Origin: Sulfuracidifex tepidarius
GTDB lineage: Archaea; Thermoproteota; Thermoprotei_A; Sulfolobales; Sulfolobaceae
NCBI RefSeq assembly: GCF_008326425.1
Contig: NZ_AP018929.1
Coordinates: 572,875 to 636,874, forward strand
DNA: 64,000 nucleotides
Direction: 5' to 3'
Below, piece after piece: positions 39,460 to 46,910 of the stretch. The first letter of the stretch is position 1. Every line of letters begins with the position of its first letter. Position numbers and translations under genes: made by a program. The notes below the pieces were generated by a model. The model was not told where the DNA came from. It did no database searches and saw only the letters and a list, made by a program, of their open reading frames with translations.

Positions 39460-39944
39460 GTTTGTAGCAATCCTTAGAGGATTTGAAAGTCGTTTTTGTT
39501 TCGTTTTCGTATTTCTGTACCATAGTGTTTGTAGCAATCCTTAGAGGATTTGAAAGGGTAAATATGAGGACGTGGTTTTCATAGTTCTGTATGTTTGTAG
39601 CAATCCTTAGAGGGTTTGAAAGGGTACGTGACAGGCAAATACCCTCGTGGGTATTTGCGTTTGTAGCAATCCTTAGAGGGTTTGAAAGTCAGTAACAAGG
39701 AGGCTGACATCGGCATTATTCGTGTTTGTAGCAATCCTTAGAGGGTTTGAAACAAATCGAGTTCTCTTCACCTCCTTCTCTTTCCCCCAGTTTGTAGAAA
39801 TCCTTAGAGGGTTTGAAACTAATAGCACTAACGATATCAACGAAGCTAATATATGTTTGTAGAAATCCTTAGAGGGTTTGAAACTCACATATATGATTGC
39901 AGACGTTATGGCAGTATGTGGTTTGTAGAAATCCTTAGAGGGCT
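39460..39944 (+). CRISPR. CRISPR array 2: 7 full 30-bp repeats plus one truncated
   Basis: Repeats start at 39460, 39527, 39593, 39659, 39724, 39790 and 39855; an eighth at 39921 breaks off after about 22-24 bases. Each begins GTTTGTAG and ends TTTGAAAC or TTTGAAAG; spacers are 35-37 bp. Positions 9-10 vary between CA (left five) and AA (right three). The repeat is the plus-strand counterpart of that in array 3 (where these positions are TG). Transcription should be rightward from a leader left of 39460. The third spacer holds a perfect hairpin. The truncated repeat continues directly into a coding gene remnant. Confidence 0.95.
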
Positions 39945-40100
39945 CGATTTGTTCCGTGTATTTGAAGTAACCAGGGTTCCCACCACCTGCAGCGCCAGGA
40001 GTCTTTATTGGCATAAATACAGCAGCGTGAGTTAACCCCCCATGACCCCGACTAAGACAAACACTAATAAGAATAAGGAAAAGAAGATGGTCCTCTTCAT
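39943..40100 (-). pseudogene. Secreted cassette protein, 3' end cut off at a CRISPR repeat and frameshifted at G6
   Basis: The ATG at 40100 opens a signal peptide (KRTIFFSLFLLVFVLVGVMG). After a run of six G (C6 at 40036-40041 on the plus strand) the frame must shift by one to continue as LTHAAVFMPIKTPGAAGGGN then PGYFKYTEQIE. A seventh G would restore it. The mature start resembles the AAYVPIPYPGPGGG region of the gene at 41068-42132. The gene ends at about 39943 where the CRISPR repeat begins. A TATA-bearing promoter motif shared with the other cassettes lies at 40119-40141. Confidence 0.7.
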
Positions 40101-40118
40101 GAGATGAAGAAAAACGCA

Positions 40119-40141
40119 TCACGTTTATATGTGAGAACTAA
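40119..40141 (-). promoter_or_regulatory. Shared cassette promoter, copy 1
   Basis: CACGTTTATATGTGAGAACT on the plus strand is repeated before three cassettes (here, 42158-42178, 43082-43102), with a related form at 44800-44815. On the minus strand it reads as a TATA box (ACATATAAACGTG) 20-40 bases before the ATG. Confidence 0.7.
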
Positions 40142-40172
40142 TGAAAAGGATTTACTTTTTCTTGACCTTCAA

Positions 40173-40643
40173 TTAGTCTTCATCAGGTTTATGTACTTTA
40201 AAATGGCTTTCCTCTTCTGACCCAAATTCGTAATTATACCACTTCCTGTAAAGCGCTTTTAGACCGTAGTAGAGATCCTTATAGTTACGGATCTTGTAAT
40301 TAGAGATCTTCTTGTAAAAGGAGGCAAGAAGAGTCCCAAACAAAATCGCAAATCCCGCTATCAGGGCTTCAGGCCACAGACTAGCATACCAAGGTGGTGG
40401 GATATATTTAGACTGCGTGATACACCCTGTTGGTGGTATTACACCAAATGCTGCTGTTACAGTAGTGTTGGAGCCGTTGGGGTGATGATATACAATATAC
40501 CCTGTCTGAGGTGTCGCTGGTACCGTTTGTGGAGTTACGACGTTCTGCGCTATAGGGTGGTCTATTGAGTGAAGGTATGTTCCTAAGCTTAGAATTATTA
40601 CCGACGAAACTATTAAAACTATTAAAATTATCTTCTTCATCAA
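40173..40643 (-). CDS. Two-pass exported/membrane protein, cassette family
   Basis: The 156-residue protein has an N-terminal signal-anchor (KKIILIVLIVSSVIILSLGT) ending YLHSIDHP, an extracellular part of ~75 residues with Thr/Pro-rich segments, a second helix (ALIAGFAILFGTLLASF) and a basic then acidic cytoplasmic tail. The N terminus is clearly related to that of the gene at 43406-43879 (KVILVSMMIFLVCSGFYLHS), but the rest differs, which indicates domain shuffling. Family unknown. Confidence 0.7.
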   Translation of the reverse strand: MMKKIILIVLIVSSVIILSLGTYLHSIDHPIAQNVVTPQTVPATPQTGYIVYHHPNGSNTTVTAAFGVIPPTGCITQSKYIPPPWYASLWPEALIAGFAILFGTLLASFYKKISNYKIRNYKDLYYGLKALYRKWYNYEFGSEEESHFKVHKPDED

Positions 40644-41067
40644 TAATCAATAAAAAATGTTGACTTATAAGGATTTTCGTTAGGGATTTATGTCAGTAGA
40701 ACACGCTGAAACGAGTAGATGTAAGTACTCCGACCTTAATTGCTCTTTCTTTGCAAGTATTTTCGCCATAGATTTACGACCGAAGTCATGGAAAGAAGTC
40801 ATTCTCAGCTGTTTACTACAGATATAGAAACTTTCTGGAAGGAGCCTAAAACGGCTGCGAGAAATTTTTGTCGACCCCCGACAATAAAAACCCTTTATCC
40901 TTAATGATCTAATATGGATATACCAGTACAATTTTTTTGGAATTAAATTGGACGCGTGGATGAAGATCTTCTTTTTCCTTCTATCTACAGCCCAAAAAGG
41001 CACTAGATATAGCATCCCAGTCCTTCTCACATATAAAATATAATTAAAAACCTACATATATTTCTTA
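40644..41067. other. Spacer in cassette block, no confident gene
   Basis: A 116-codon minus-strand frame (41030-40680) exists but is rich in basic residues and lacks helices or motifs. I do not call it, although it could be a decayed cassette. Confidence 0.3.
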
Positions 41068-42132
41068 TTATTCGTCGTCTTCTAACGTTTCGCCATAAAC
41101 ACCTAATCCAGCAGCACCAGGAACTTTTATATAGATATCACCTATTGTTGTTACCTCTGTAGGAAATCCCGCACCCCAACCTTCGCTGATTTCGTCCAAG
41201 TAACTGCCTATAGCTCCACCAAATTGGTCTAGACTGTCATAGCTGGAGTCTTGTACTGGGTCATAAATGAAGTCATTTATACTGCCGCCGTATTTTTCGG
41301 CTAAATTAGATATTGTTTTACCTAATAGGCTTTGCTCTTCTTGGTTGCCATTCACTATCTGACCGTAAGAGAGTTTACCACTTTCAAGTACATTTTCCCA
41401 TTCCCTCAATATGTTCAATAAGTTTGACCTGAAACCTATGGCATTGAAAGAGTTCGGCATATCTACCTGATATGCGTAAGCATAAGCGTTCTGTATTCTT
41501 ACACCTCCATCTGGCTCAAATGAAACTGAATATGACCAACCATAAACGTAAACTCTTGAACCACTCGTATACGTATAAACTTGGATTACAGCAGGATCAG
41601 TTTCTGGTGCATCCATTATCAATTGGTTGGTTGTACTGTTTACATAGAAGGAAAGCGGGAAGCCTAAGTTCTGATAACCTTCAATATAAAAGTAATTGTC
41701 CATCTGAATTGTTAGAAGGTTAGCCTCATCAGCCACAGCTGTGTAGTTATATGCCTCATTACCCGCAAAAGATATTGAATATACCCAAGTATCGTTTTTC
41801 ACATTAGAATAACATGAAGAATTGTATATTTCAAACCAGATGGTAGCATTAGTGCCGTTATATGACAAACCTATACCGTAATGTTCAATGTTACCACATA
41901 TGTCGAGTTCCCCAAAAATAATACCAATATACTGGTAACAATTACCACCACCTCCTGGTCCTGGATAAGGTATGGGGACGTAGGCTGCAGATGACTCCAA
42001 TGTATATTGTTGCAGAATCAGAAGAGGAGCTATTACTAATGATACTACTTCTAGAAGTCGTATGCCGTAAAGTAGGTATCGCTTCCAAACCTTGCTTGAA
42101 ATAGAATGTATGAAGGCTTTCTTGAGGTCCAT
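41068..42132 (-). CDS. Secreted PIPYPGP-motif protein (cassette C)
   Basis: The 354-residue protein starts MDLKKAFI, as do two other cassettes, then diverges into an unusual long N terminus with a hydrophobic stretch (LLEVVSLVIAPLLIL) before SSAAYVPIPYPGPGGGGNCY. The mature part is beta-rich, Tyr/Asn/Ser-rich with repeated YxYxYGWSYS-like strands, several glycosylation sites and an acidic end (GETLEDDE). The MDLKKAFI junction coincides exactly with the end of the 548-bp repeat at 42108, so the present 5' end was probably pasted on by recombination. No membrane anchor; probably extracellular. Function unknown. Confidence 0.75.
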   Translation of the reverse strand: MDLKKAFIHSISSKVWKRYLLYGIRLLEVVSLVIAPLLILQQYTLESSAAYVPIPYPGPGGGGNCYQYIGIIFGELDICGNIEHYGIGLSYNGTNATIWFEIYNSSCYSNVKNDTWVYSISFAGNEAYNYTAVADEANLLTIQMDNYFYIEGYQNLGFPLSFYVNSTTNQLIMDAPETDPAVIQVYTYTSGSRVYVYGWSYSVSFEPDGGVRIQNAYAYAYQVDMPNSFNAIGFRSNLLNILREWENVLESGKLSYGQIVNGNQEEQSLLGKTISNLAEKYGGSINDFIYDPVQDSSYDSLDQFGGAIGSYLDEISEGWGAGFPTEVTTIGDIYIKVPGAAGLGVYGETLEDDE

Positions 42133-42156
42133 TTTCTGACCTGGAAAAGCCTGGAC

Positions 42157-42179
42157 GAGTCACGTTTATATGTGAGAAC
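42157..42179 (-). promoter_or_regulatory. Shared cassette promoter, copy 2
   Basis: The TATA-like motif ACATATAAACGTGACTCG on the minus strand lies about 35 bases before ATG 42132. Behind it CCAGGTCAG provides a weak ribosome-binding site a few bases before the ATG. Confidence 0.65.
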
Positions 42180-42481
42180 TACCTCTTCGGCCTTGTACCA
42201 ACGTACCCCTGATACAAGTTCCAAGCAGAGATGGAAAACTCGAAGATGGTATCACCCAAGATGAGATACGATATCAATGAAGGCGAGCCTAGGTACAAGT
42301 AAAGGGATACCACGAGAGTTGCTAGGGAAAGCTTGTACAGGAGTAACCTCCACGTTGAAGAGGCTATCTTCCTCAGGAAGAAGTTACCCTCGTAAGCGTT
42401 TCCTACCCTCGAGAGGGCCATCCTGGTGGTGAGGAAGTCGTCGAAGTGGGCTAAGTAAAAAGCGAAGATCTCGACCCACAA
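42179..42481 (-). CDS. Small four-helix membrane protein (DUF5658-like), copy 1
   Basis: The 100-residue protein begins WVEIFAFYLAHFDDFLTTRM and has about three to four helices. The aspartates in helix 1 followed by EGNFFLRKI resemble DUF5658-type small membrane proteins (LD...T...EANP pattern). The TTG start follows the stop of the upstream gene directly (TAATTG). The choice is supported by AGGAGGAGGT, which lies 2-3 bases before the start and forms the last Arg codons of the upstream gene. The copy at 43103-43405 is identical, and a truncated divergent copy lies at 44823-45019. Confidence 0.75.
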   Translation of the reverse strand: MWVEIFAFYLAHFDDFLTTRMALSRVGNAYEGNFFLRKIASSTWRLLLYKLSLATLVVSLYLYLGSPSLISYLILGDTIFEFSISAWNLYQGYVGTRPKR

Positions 42482-42820
42482 TTACCTCCTCCTGTACACC
42501 AGGAATACCCCTATCAGGATAGAGATACCAACGCCTATCAACGCAAGGTTGATGTCTGTACTTGTTATGAGAACATGGGACGAAGCTATGGTGTGGGATA
42601 GGGATTGAGAGACGCTGTGAGAGATAGTAGGTACGTGGGTTGTTGGGGTAGTTGTTGTCGTACCTGTTGCAATTTGGCTTTGAGGTTGAGATGTCTGAGA
42701 GCCATTTACAAACATAGCCGGCATAGCCGGGACTCCAGTCAGACCTCCATTTGGAAAAATAGTAATATTAGAAATAGTTACATTATTTGCTGTCATATTA
42801 TACAAATATTCTACTGACAT
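42482..42820 (-). CDS. Thr/Ser-stalk membrane-anchored protein, short cassette
   Basis: The 112-residue protein has no signal peptide but a variable Asn/Thr/Gly N terminus (MSVEYLYNMTANNVTISNIT). A Ser/Thr/His-rich stalk follows (TTTPTTHVPTISHSVSQSLS), then a C-terminal helix INLALIGVGISILIGVFLVY and RRR. From the stalk on it is identical to the protein at 43406-43879. The absence of a signal suggests that the 5' end was replaced during duplication, so this copy may be non-functional. Confidence 0.6.
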   Translation of the reverse strand: MSVEYLYNMTANNVTISNITIFPNGGLTGVPAMPAMFVNGSQTSQPQSQIATGTTTTTPTTHVPTISHSVSQSLSHTIASSHVLITSTDINLALIGVGISILIGVFLVYRRR

Positions 42821-42873
42821 GACAACTAGGTTAAGAAAAATAACTTAAAAAATATTTTGCTAATAGCTTAGCT

Positions 42874-43056
42874 TCAATTTAAAGGATAAACGACTGCAGG
42901 TGTTTCTTTATTCGGTATGTAGCACCAACTGGGTCCTTTTGGCCCAGGGTATGGTATAGGCTTTGCCGGCAATGCTGCAGATGCTAGGAACGGCGTGGCA
43001 AGAGATATCAGGAACAGGGACATGAACACGGGTATGAAGGCTTTCTTGAGGTCCAT
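42874..43056 (-). CDS. Short secreted PIPYPGP protein (cassette B)
   Basis: The 60-residue protein has a good signal peptide (KKAFIPVFMSLFLISLATPF, cleavage after LASAA), then LPAKPIPYPGPKGPSWCYIP and a short tail. It shares the first codons with cassettes A and C. It is either a natural peptide of about 32 residues or a truncated cassette. Confidence 0.6.
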   Translation of the reverse strand: MDLKKAFIPVFMSLFLISLATPFLASAALPAKPIPYPGPKGPSWCYIPNKETPAVVYPLN

Positions 43057-43080
43057 TTTCTGACCTGGAAAAGCCTGGAC

Positions 43081-43103
43081 GAGTCACGTTTATATGTGAG
43101 AAC
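43081..43103 (-). promoter_or_regulatory. Shared cassette promoter, copy 3
   Basis: Identical to the copy at 42157-42179; it precedes the short PIPYPGP gene whose ATG is at 43056. Confidence 0.65.
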
Positions 43104-43405
43104 TACCTCTTCGGCCTTGTACCAACGTACCCCTGATACAAGTTCCAAGCAGAGATGGAAAACTCGAAGATGGTATCACCCAAGATGAGATACGATATCA
43201 ATGAAGGCGAGCCTAGGTACAAGTAAAGGGATACCACGAGAGTTGCTAGGGAAAGCTTGTACAGGAGTAACCTCCACGTTGAAGAGGCTATCTTCCTCAG
43301 GAAGAAGTTACCCTCGTAAGCGTTTCCTACCCTCGAGAGGGCCATCCTGGTGGTGAGGAAGTCGTCGAAGTGGGCTAAGTAAAAAGCGAAGATCTCGACC
43401 CACAA
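43103..43405 (-). CDS. Small four-helix membrane protein (DUF5658-like), copy 2
   Basis: Identical in sequence to the protein at 42179-42481, with the same TTG start coupled to the stop of the stalk-protein gene. The perfect identity of coding and flanking DNA shows a very recent duplication or ongoing gene conversion. Confidence 0.75.
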   Translation of the reverse strand: MWVEIFAFYLAHFDDFLTTRMALSRVGNAYEGNFFLRKIASSTWRLLLYKLSLATLVVSLYLYLGSPSLISYLILGDTIFEFSISAWNLYQGYVGTRPKR

Positions 43406-43879
43406 TTACCTCCTCCTGTACACCAGGAATACCCCTATCAGGATAGAGATACCAACGCCTATCAACGCAAGGTTGATGTCTGTACTTGTTATGAGAACAT
43501 GGGACGAAGCTATGGTGTGGGATAGGGATTGAGAGACGCTGTGAGAGATAGTAGGTACGTGGGTTGTTGGGGTAGTTGTGATTGGGCTTTGGGTTTGAGG
43601 GTTGTTTTGAGGGTACCCGGTAAAATTAGATCCCGACGCAACAGATGACGTATTAAGCCCTTCAATAGGCATATCAAGCTTGGAAATACATTCTTCAAGT
43701 TGTTTAGTGGGTTCCGTCACGTTAGTTACGTTCTGCGTAGTAGTTACATTTGTGTTAGTTGAACTCTGAGTAGAGGCTACGGTAGCACTAACTTCAACCT
43801 GATGGCCCTCTGAATGTAAATAGAAGCCTGAGCAAACGAGAAATATCATCATTGATACTAGGATTACTTTCCTCATCAT
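43406..43879 (-). CDS. Thr/Ser-stalk membrane-anchored protein with signal peptide
   Basis: The 157-residue protein has a signal peptide (RKVILVSMMIFLVCSGFYLH), a Thr/Asn/Gln-rich extracellular part with many N-glycosylation sequons, the shared Ser/Thr/His stalk, a C-terminal helix and RRR. This one-anchor, stalk-like layout is that of a cell-surface display protein. Its last codons (AGG AGG AGG) double as ribosome-binding site for the next gene. It is probably the parental form of the shorter copy at 42482-42820. Confidence 0.7.
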   Translation of the reverse strand: MMRKVILVSMMIFLVCSGFYLHSEGHQVEVSATVASTQSSTNTNVTTTQNVTNVTEPTKQLEECISKLDMPIEGLNTSSVASGSNFTGYPQNNPQTQSPITTTPTTHVPTISHSVSQSLSHTIASSHVLITSTDINLALIGVGISILIGVFLVYRRR

Positions 43880-44027
43880 GATATATATAGAGAGAAAAAA
43901 GTTTTAAAAACTTTTCACCAGCGGTATTCAACGCCCTGAGTTCCCACGTAATTGTTTCCCGTTCCAAACGTTGGAACCACATAGGCATTAGCGTGTGGGT
44001 ATTGCATTATAAATTCAACAGCATTGC

Positions 44028-44770
44028 CTAATGGAAGCCCCCTTCGAATATCATTGAGCTATTGGACGCATATGAATTAGCAAATACGTAGTTACTTGAG
44101 GGGATGGTTGGGAAAGATACAGGCGTTGTTCCGCTGAGTGGGTCTTCGACCTCGAAGAAGACTTGTTTGTCGGGTATAGTATATTGCAGATCTATTGTTT
44201 GGCTATAGTAAACTTGGCCAGTTTTAGCGTTCGCAATGTAAATGTACGCTTGAGTTATTTGCCCTTGGCTATTTAGTGTTGCATTAATTGTTAAATTGAA
44301 GATATAATTAAGATGAAGTGATGAACCTGAACCGCCAGTGATAACACCAATGGTATTATATTCTTCCACAACTTTACCGTAATCATCACCCCAAGCCTGA
44401 ACTTGCCAAGCAAGACACGAATCATTTCCGTCACTCGCAAAAATAATGACTGGTTGTATGTAATATGCACCGTATTTATCATTAGGTAAAATTTGCCCTA
44501 ATGCTATATAGTAATCTACTGCTTCCAGTCCTTTTTGAGAGCTGTTATAACTAAATGTTCCTGTCAAGTTAACAAGAGTCGTCACAAACGTTATCTTCGA
44601 AAGGTTGTATGCAAAACCCGCATCATTACTAGGGTAAACCGGGCCGATACAATATCCTCCACCAGGTCCGGGGTATGGTATCGGAACGCTGCGGATGCTA
44701 GGAACGGCGTGGCAAGAGATATCAGGAACAGGGACATGAACACGGGTATGAAGGCTTTCTTGAGGTCCAT
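44028..44770 (-). pseudogene. Secreted PIPYPGP-motif protein (cassette A), frameshifted at signal junction
   Basis: From ATG 44770 the signal peptide (KKAFIPVFMSLFLISLATPF) runs to ASAA. One base then appears to be missing near 44686-44690 and the frame continues as VPIPYPGPGGGYCIGPVYPS and a ~220-residue beta-rich secreted domain (NLTGTFSYNSSQKGLEAVDY, AYIYIANAKTGQVYYSQTID). The C terminus SMIFEGGFH ends at 44028. The domain is related in style to cassette C but not in detail. It is inactive as read unless the shift is a sequencing error or is bypassed. Confidence 0.7.
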
Positions 44771-44822
44771 TTTCTGACCTGGAAAAGCCTGGACAAGTCA
44801 CGTTTATATACAATAACAAGTC

Positions 44823-45019
44823 CTACTTTTGACGATTTTTCTCTAAAACGAGATAAGTGTTCCACGCCACTACAGACCCCTCTAACAAAATGTCCCCGTA
44901 CTCAATGTACCAACCGAATGGGAGGATTGAGCAAAAGAGTAGGATGAGCGTAGCTAACGTGAGCTTGTAAAGGAACAGCCTAACCCCTGTCTTGCCCCTT
45001 AAAATTAGGTAAGAAGGGA
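44823..45019 (-). pseudogene. 5'-truncated third member of the small membrane protein family
   Basis: Translation gives LRGKTGVRLFLYKLTLATLI and then LLEGSVVAWNTYLVLEKNRQ with a stop at 44823-44825. This aligns with RLLLYKLSLATLV and FEFSISAWNLYQGY of the intact copies. The N-terminal half is missing because the block ends at the solitary CRISPR repeat piece at about 45020. Confidence 0.7.
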
Positions 45020-45050
45020 TTTTTCTATAAATCCTTAGAGGGCTTGAAAC
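45020..45050 (+). repeat. Solitary CRISPR repeat piece at the right edge of the cassette block
   Basis: AAATCCTTAGAGGGCTTGAA followed by AC matches the last 22 bases of the 30-bp repeat family of arrays 2 and 3, with one change (GGCT for GGTT). The first eight bases are replaced. The same GGGCT variant is seen in the truncated repeat at 39921-39944. No second repeat follows within 36-40 bp. Confidence 0.8.
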
Positions 45051-45214
45051 AAGTTCTTGCCTATCTTCATAATTTTCTTGATAGAGTGCCTCAAAGTTAT
45101 GAATCTAGGTTCTAGAAACATGTTTCACTATTCTCTAAATCACTATCTCTAAAACTGCTTCATGACTAGAAAAGTAGTACTTTATATATATCTATTTATA
45201 CAATAAAATATATA

Positions 45215-46910
45215 GAATATTCTGAGCTTGTAAAAAACCTTGAAGAGCTGATTGGTCTTCCCATCTATGTAGTAGTAGGCAGGTTAAAAGATAATCCAAT
45301 CTTGTTAACCACTACAGAGGGAAGAAATACCGTCTCAACTCTGATTGAAGGCAAACTAAATCCGTTGACCGGTGAACCGATAGCCTCTGTGGCTCCTCCA
45401 AAGCAGCATTTAGACTTTATCGCTTTCACTAGAGACGCTGAAAAGGGAAAAGAAATACACTCAGTTTATATTACAAATCTAAGAGGAGAGGAATAGGAGG
45501 TGGCCTCACCAAAAATGAGAATATTTTCCCTTGCTTATGACAAAAACAAGATGGCCTTCATAGGATCCTCCCAAGACAAGTCATCCCTTTACGTTATAGA
45601 AGGAGGGAAGATCAGGGAAATAGCCCCTATGTCTCCCTATTCTTTTGTAACTGACGTGAACGAAAAATACATAGTCGGATATGGAATCCTGAGAGGCAAC
45701 CCTAAATCAAACGAGTTCTTTGTAGCTGATCTTAGCGGTAACGTGAAGATTTACACGCCAAAAGAGGGTAGCATGAACATGGCTTATGGCATAAAGGATA
45801 ACAAGGTATACTTTGTAAGTGATTATGAGAATCCTGGTGAATCATACTGGATTTATACCTTTGATTTCCAAAAATATGAAAGGATAGAATTTTCAGAAAA
45901 AGATATCTATAACTACCGAGCAGTGGAGCTATATTATGATCCAATCGATTCCATCACCATAGCTAAGAGAGACGGTAGATCCAAACTATTCCTCAACGGT
46001 AGGATGTTAAACACTCCGGAAGGGGTGATTGGAGGAGCAACTAGGGTAAAAGACGTAGTCTATTTCAGCTGGTCATCCTTATCTAGTCCTTACAGAGTGT
46101 ACAGCATTAACCCAAATTATAACGAGATCAACGTGATCTTGAACAACAAAGAAACTAATATTGGGAATGTGGACTACGTTAAAGTTAAGAACGGAGACAT
46201 TGAAGTCCCTACGTGGATCATAAGGGCAAAGGAGCCAACCAATAAATGCATTGTTTACGTTCATGGGGGACCATGGTCTGATGTTGACGACAGCTGGAAT
46301 ATATTAATATCTCCTTTAGTCCAGGCTGGATTTAACGTTGTTGCCCCCAACTTCAGGGGTTCCAATGGTTATGGAAGCAAGTTCAACTTGATGGATGTGG
46401 GGGACCCAGGAGGCGGAGACTTAAGCGACGTAGTAGCAGTCCGGGATTACGTTCATGAAAAGAAAATCGCGGAGAAGGTAGGAATTATGGGTTATAGTTT
46501 ATGGAGGTTATATGACCTTGTTAGCGCTGGGAAAGGCACCGGATAAATGGGACTTTGGAGTTGCAGGAGCGTCTGTAACAGATTGGATTGAAATGAATGA
46601 TTTATCTGACTCATTTTTCAAGGGATTCATAGAGGTCCTGTTCATGGGTAAGAATTTAGAGCTAATGAAGGATAGATCTCCCATCACTTACGTTAACAAC
46701 GTAAGGTCACCCATATGCATAATACATTCCCATAACGACTCTAGGACACCCCTGATTCCCGTGCTAAAGTATATACAAAAGCTTCAGGAAAACAAGAAAA
46801 CGTTCTACTTACACGTTATCCCAAATTTGGGACATACCATTTACAGAAAGGACGATGCTGTAGACATAGTGTTACCGGCTTTAATCTTCCTTAAGAAAAT
46901 GTTGCAATGA
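45215..46910 (+). pseudogene. Acylaminoacyl-peptidase / prolyl-oligopeptidase family (S9) gene, dead
   Basis: Coding similarity runs from about 45215 (IEYSELVKNLEELIGLPIYV) to 46910. The N-terminal propeller part is interrupted by an in-frame TAG at 45494-45496. The hydrolase domain has YVHGGPWSDVDDSWN and PNFRGSNGYGSKF. The nucleophile motif is broken by one extra T near 46498-46502: the sequence should read GYSYGGYMTLL but shifts to GYSLWRLYDL. The remainder, in the new frame, has HSHNDSRTPL (catalytic Asp) and NLGHTIYR (catalytic His). The intact enzyme would be about 560-570 residues. Confidence 0.88.

Larger units (their letters stand above)
42108..42655. repeat. 548-bp direct repeat, copy 1
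   Basis: Apparently identical to 43032-43579. It contains, on the minus strand, the 3' half of a stalk-protein gene, a whole small membrane protein gene, the shared promoter and the first eight codons of a PIPYPGP gene. Confidence 0.95.
43032..43579. repeat. 548-bp direct repeat, copy 2
   Basis: The same length and apparently the same sequence as 42108-42655, offset by 924 bp. Its outer edges fall inside coding sequences, so each copy creates chimeric genes at both ends. Confidence 0.95.
39945..45028 (-). mobile_element. 5.1-kb block of secreted-protein cassettes lodged between two CRISPR repeat pieces
   Basis: All genes in the block are on the minus strand. The outermost gene on each side is truncated at the junction. 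The left junction is inside a repeat (39921-39944) and the right junction is inside another (45029-45050), both in plus orientation and sharing the 16 bases AAATCCTTAGAGGGCT. The block therefore looks like DNA inserted into one repeat with a 16-bp duplication, or captured by recombination between repeats. No integrase, transposase or virus structural gene is recognised inside. Confidence 0.55.

Noticed and set aside
39673-40122. 149-codon minus-strand frame
   Set aside because: It joins a cassette gene remnant in one frame with CRISPR repeats. Only the part from 39943 to 40100, with a frameshift, is gene-derived.
40680-41030. 116-codon frame in the cassette block
   Set aside because: Strongly basic, without helices or signal, and unlike the other cassettes; probably non-coding.
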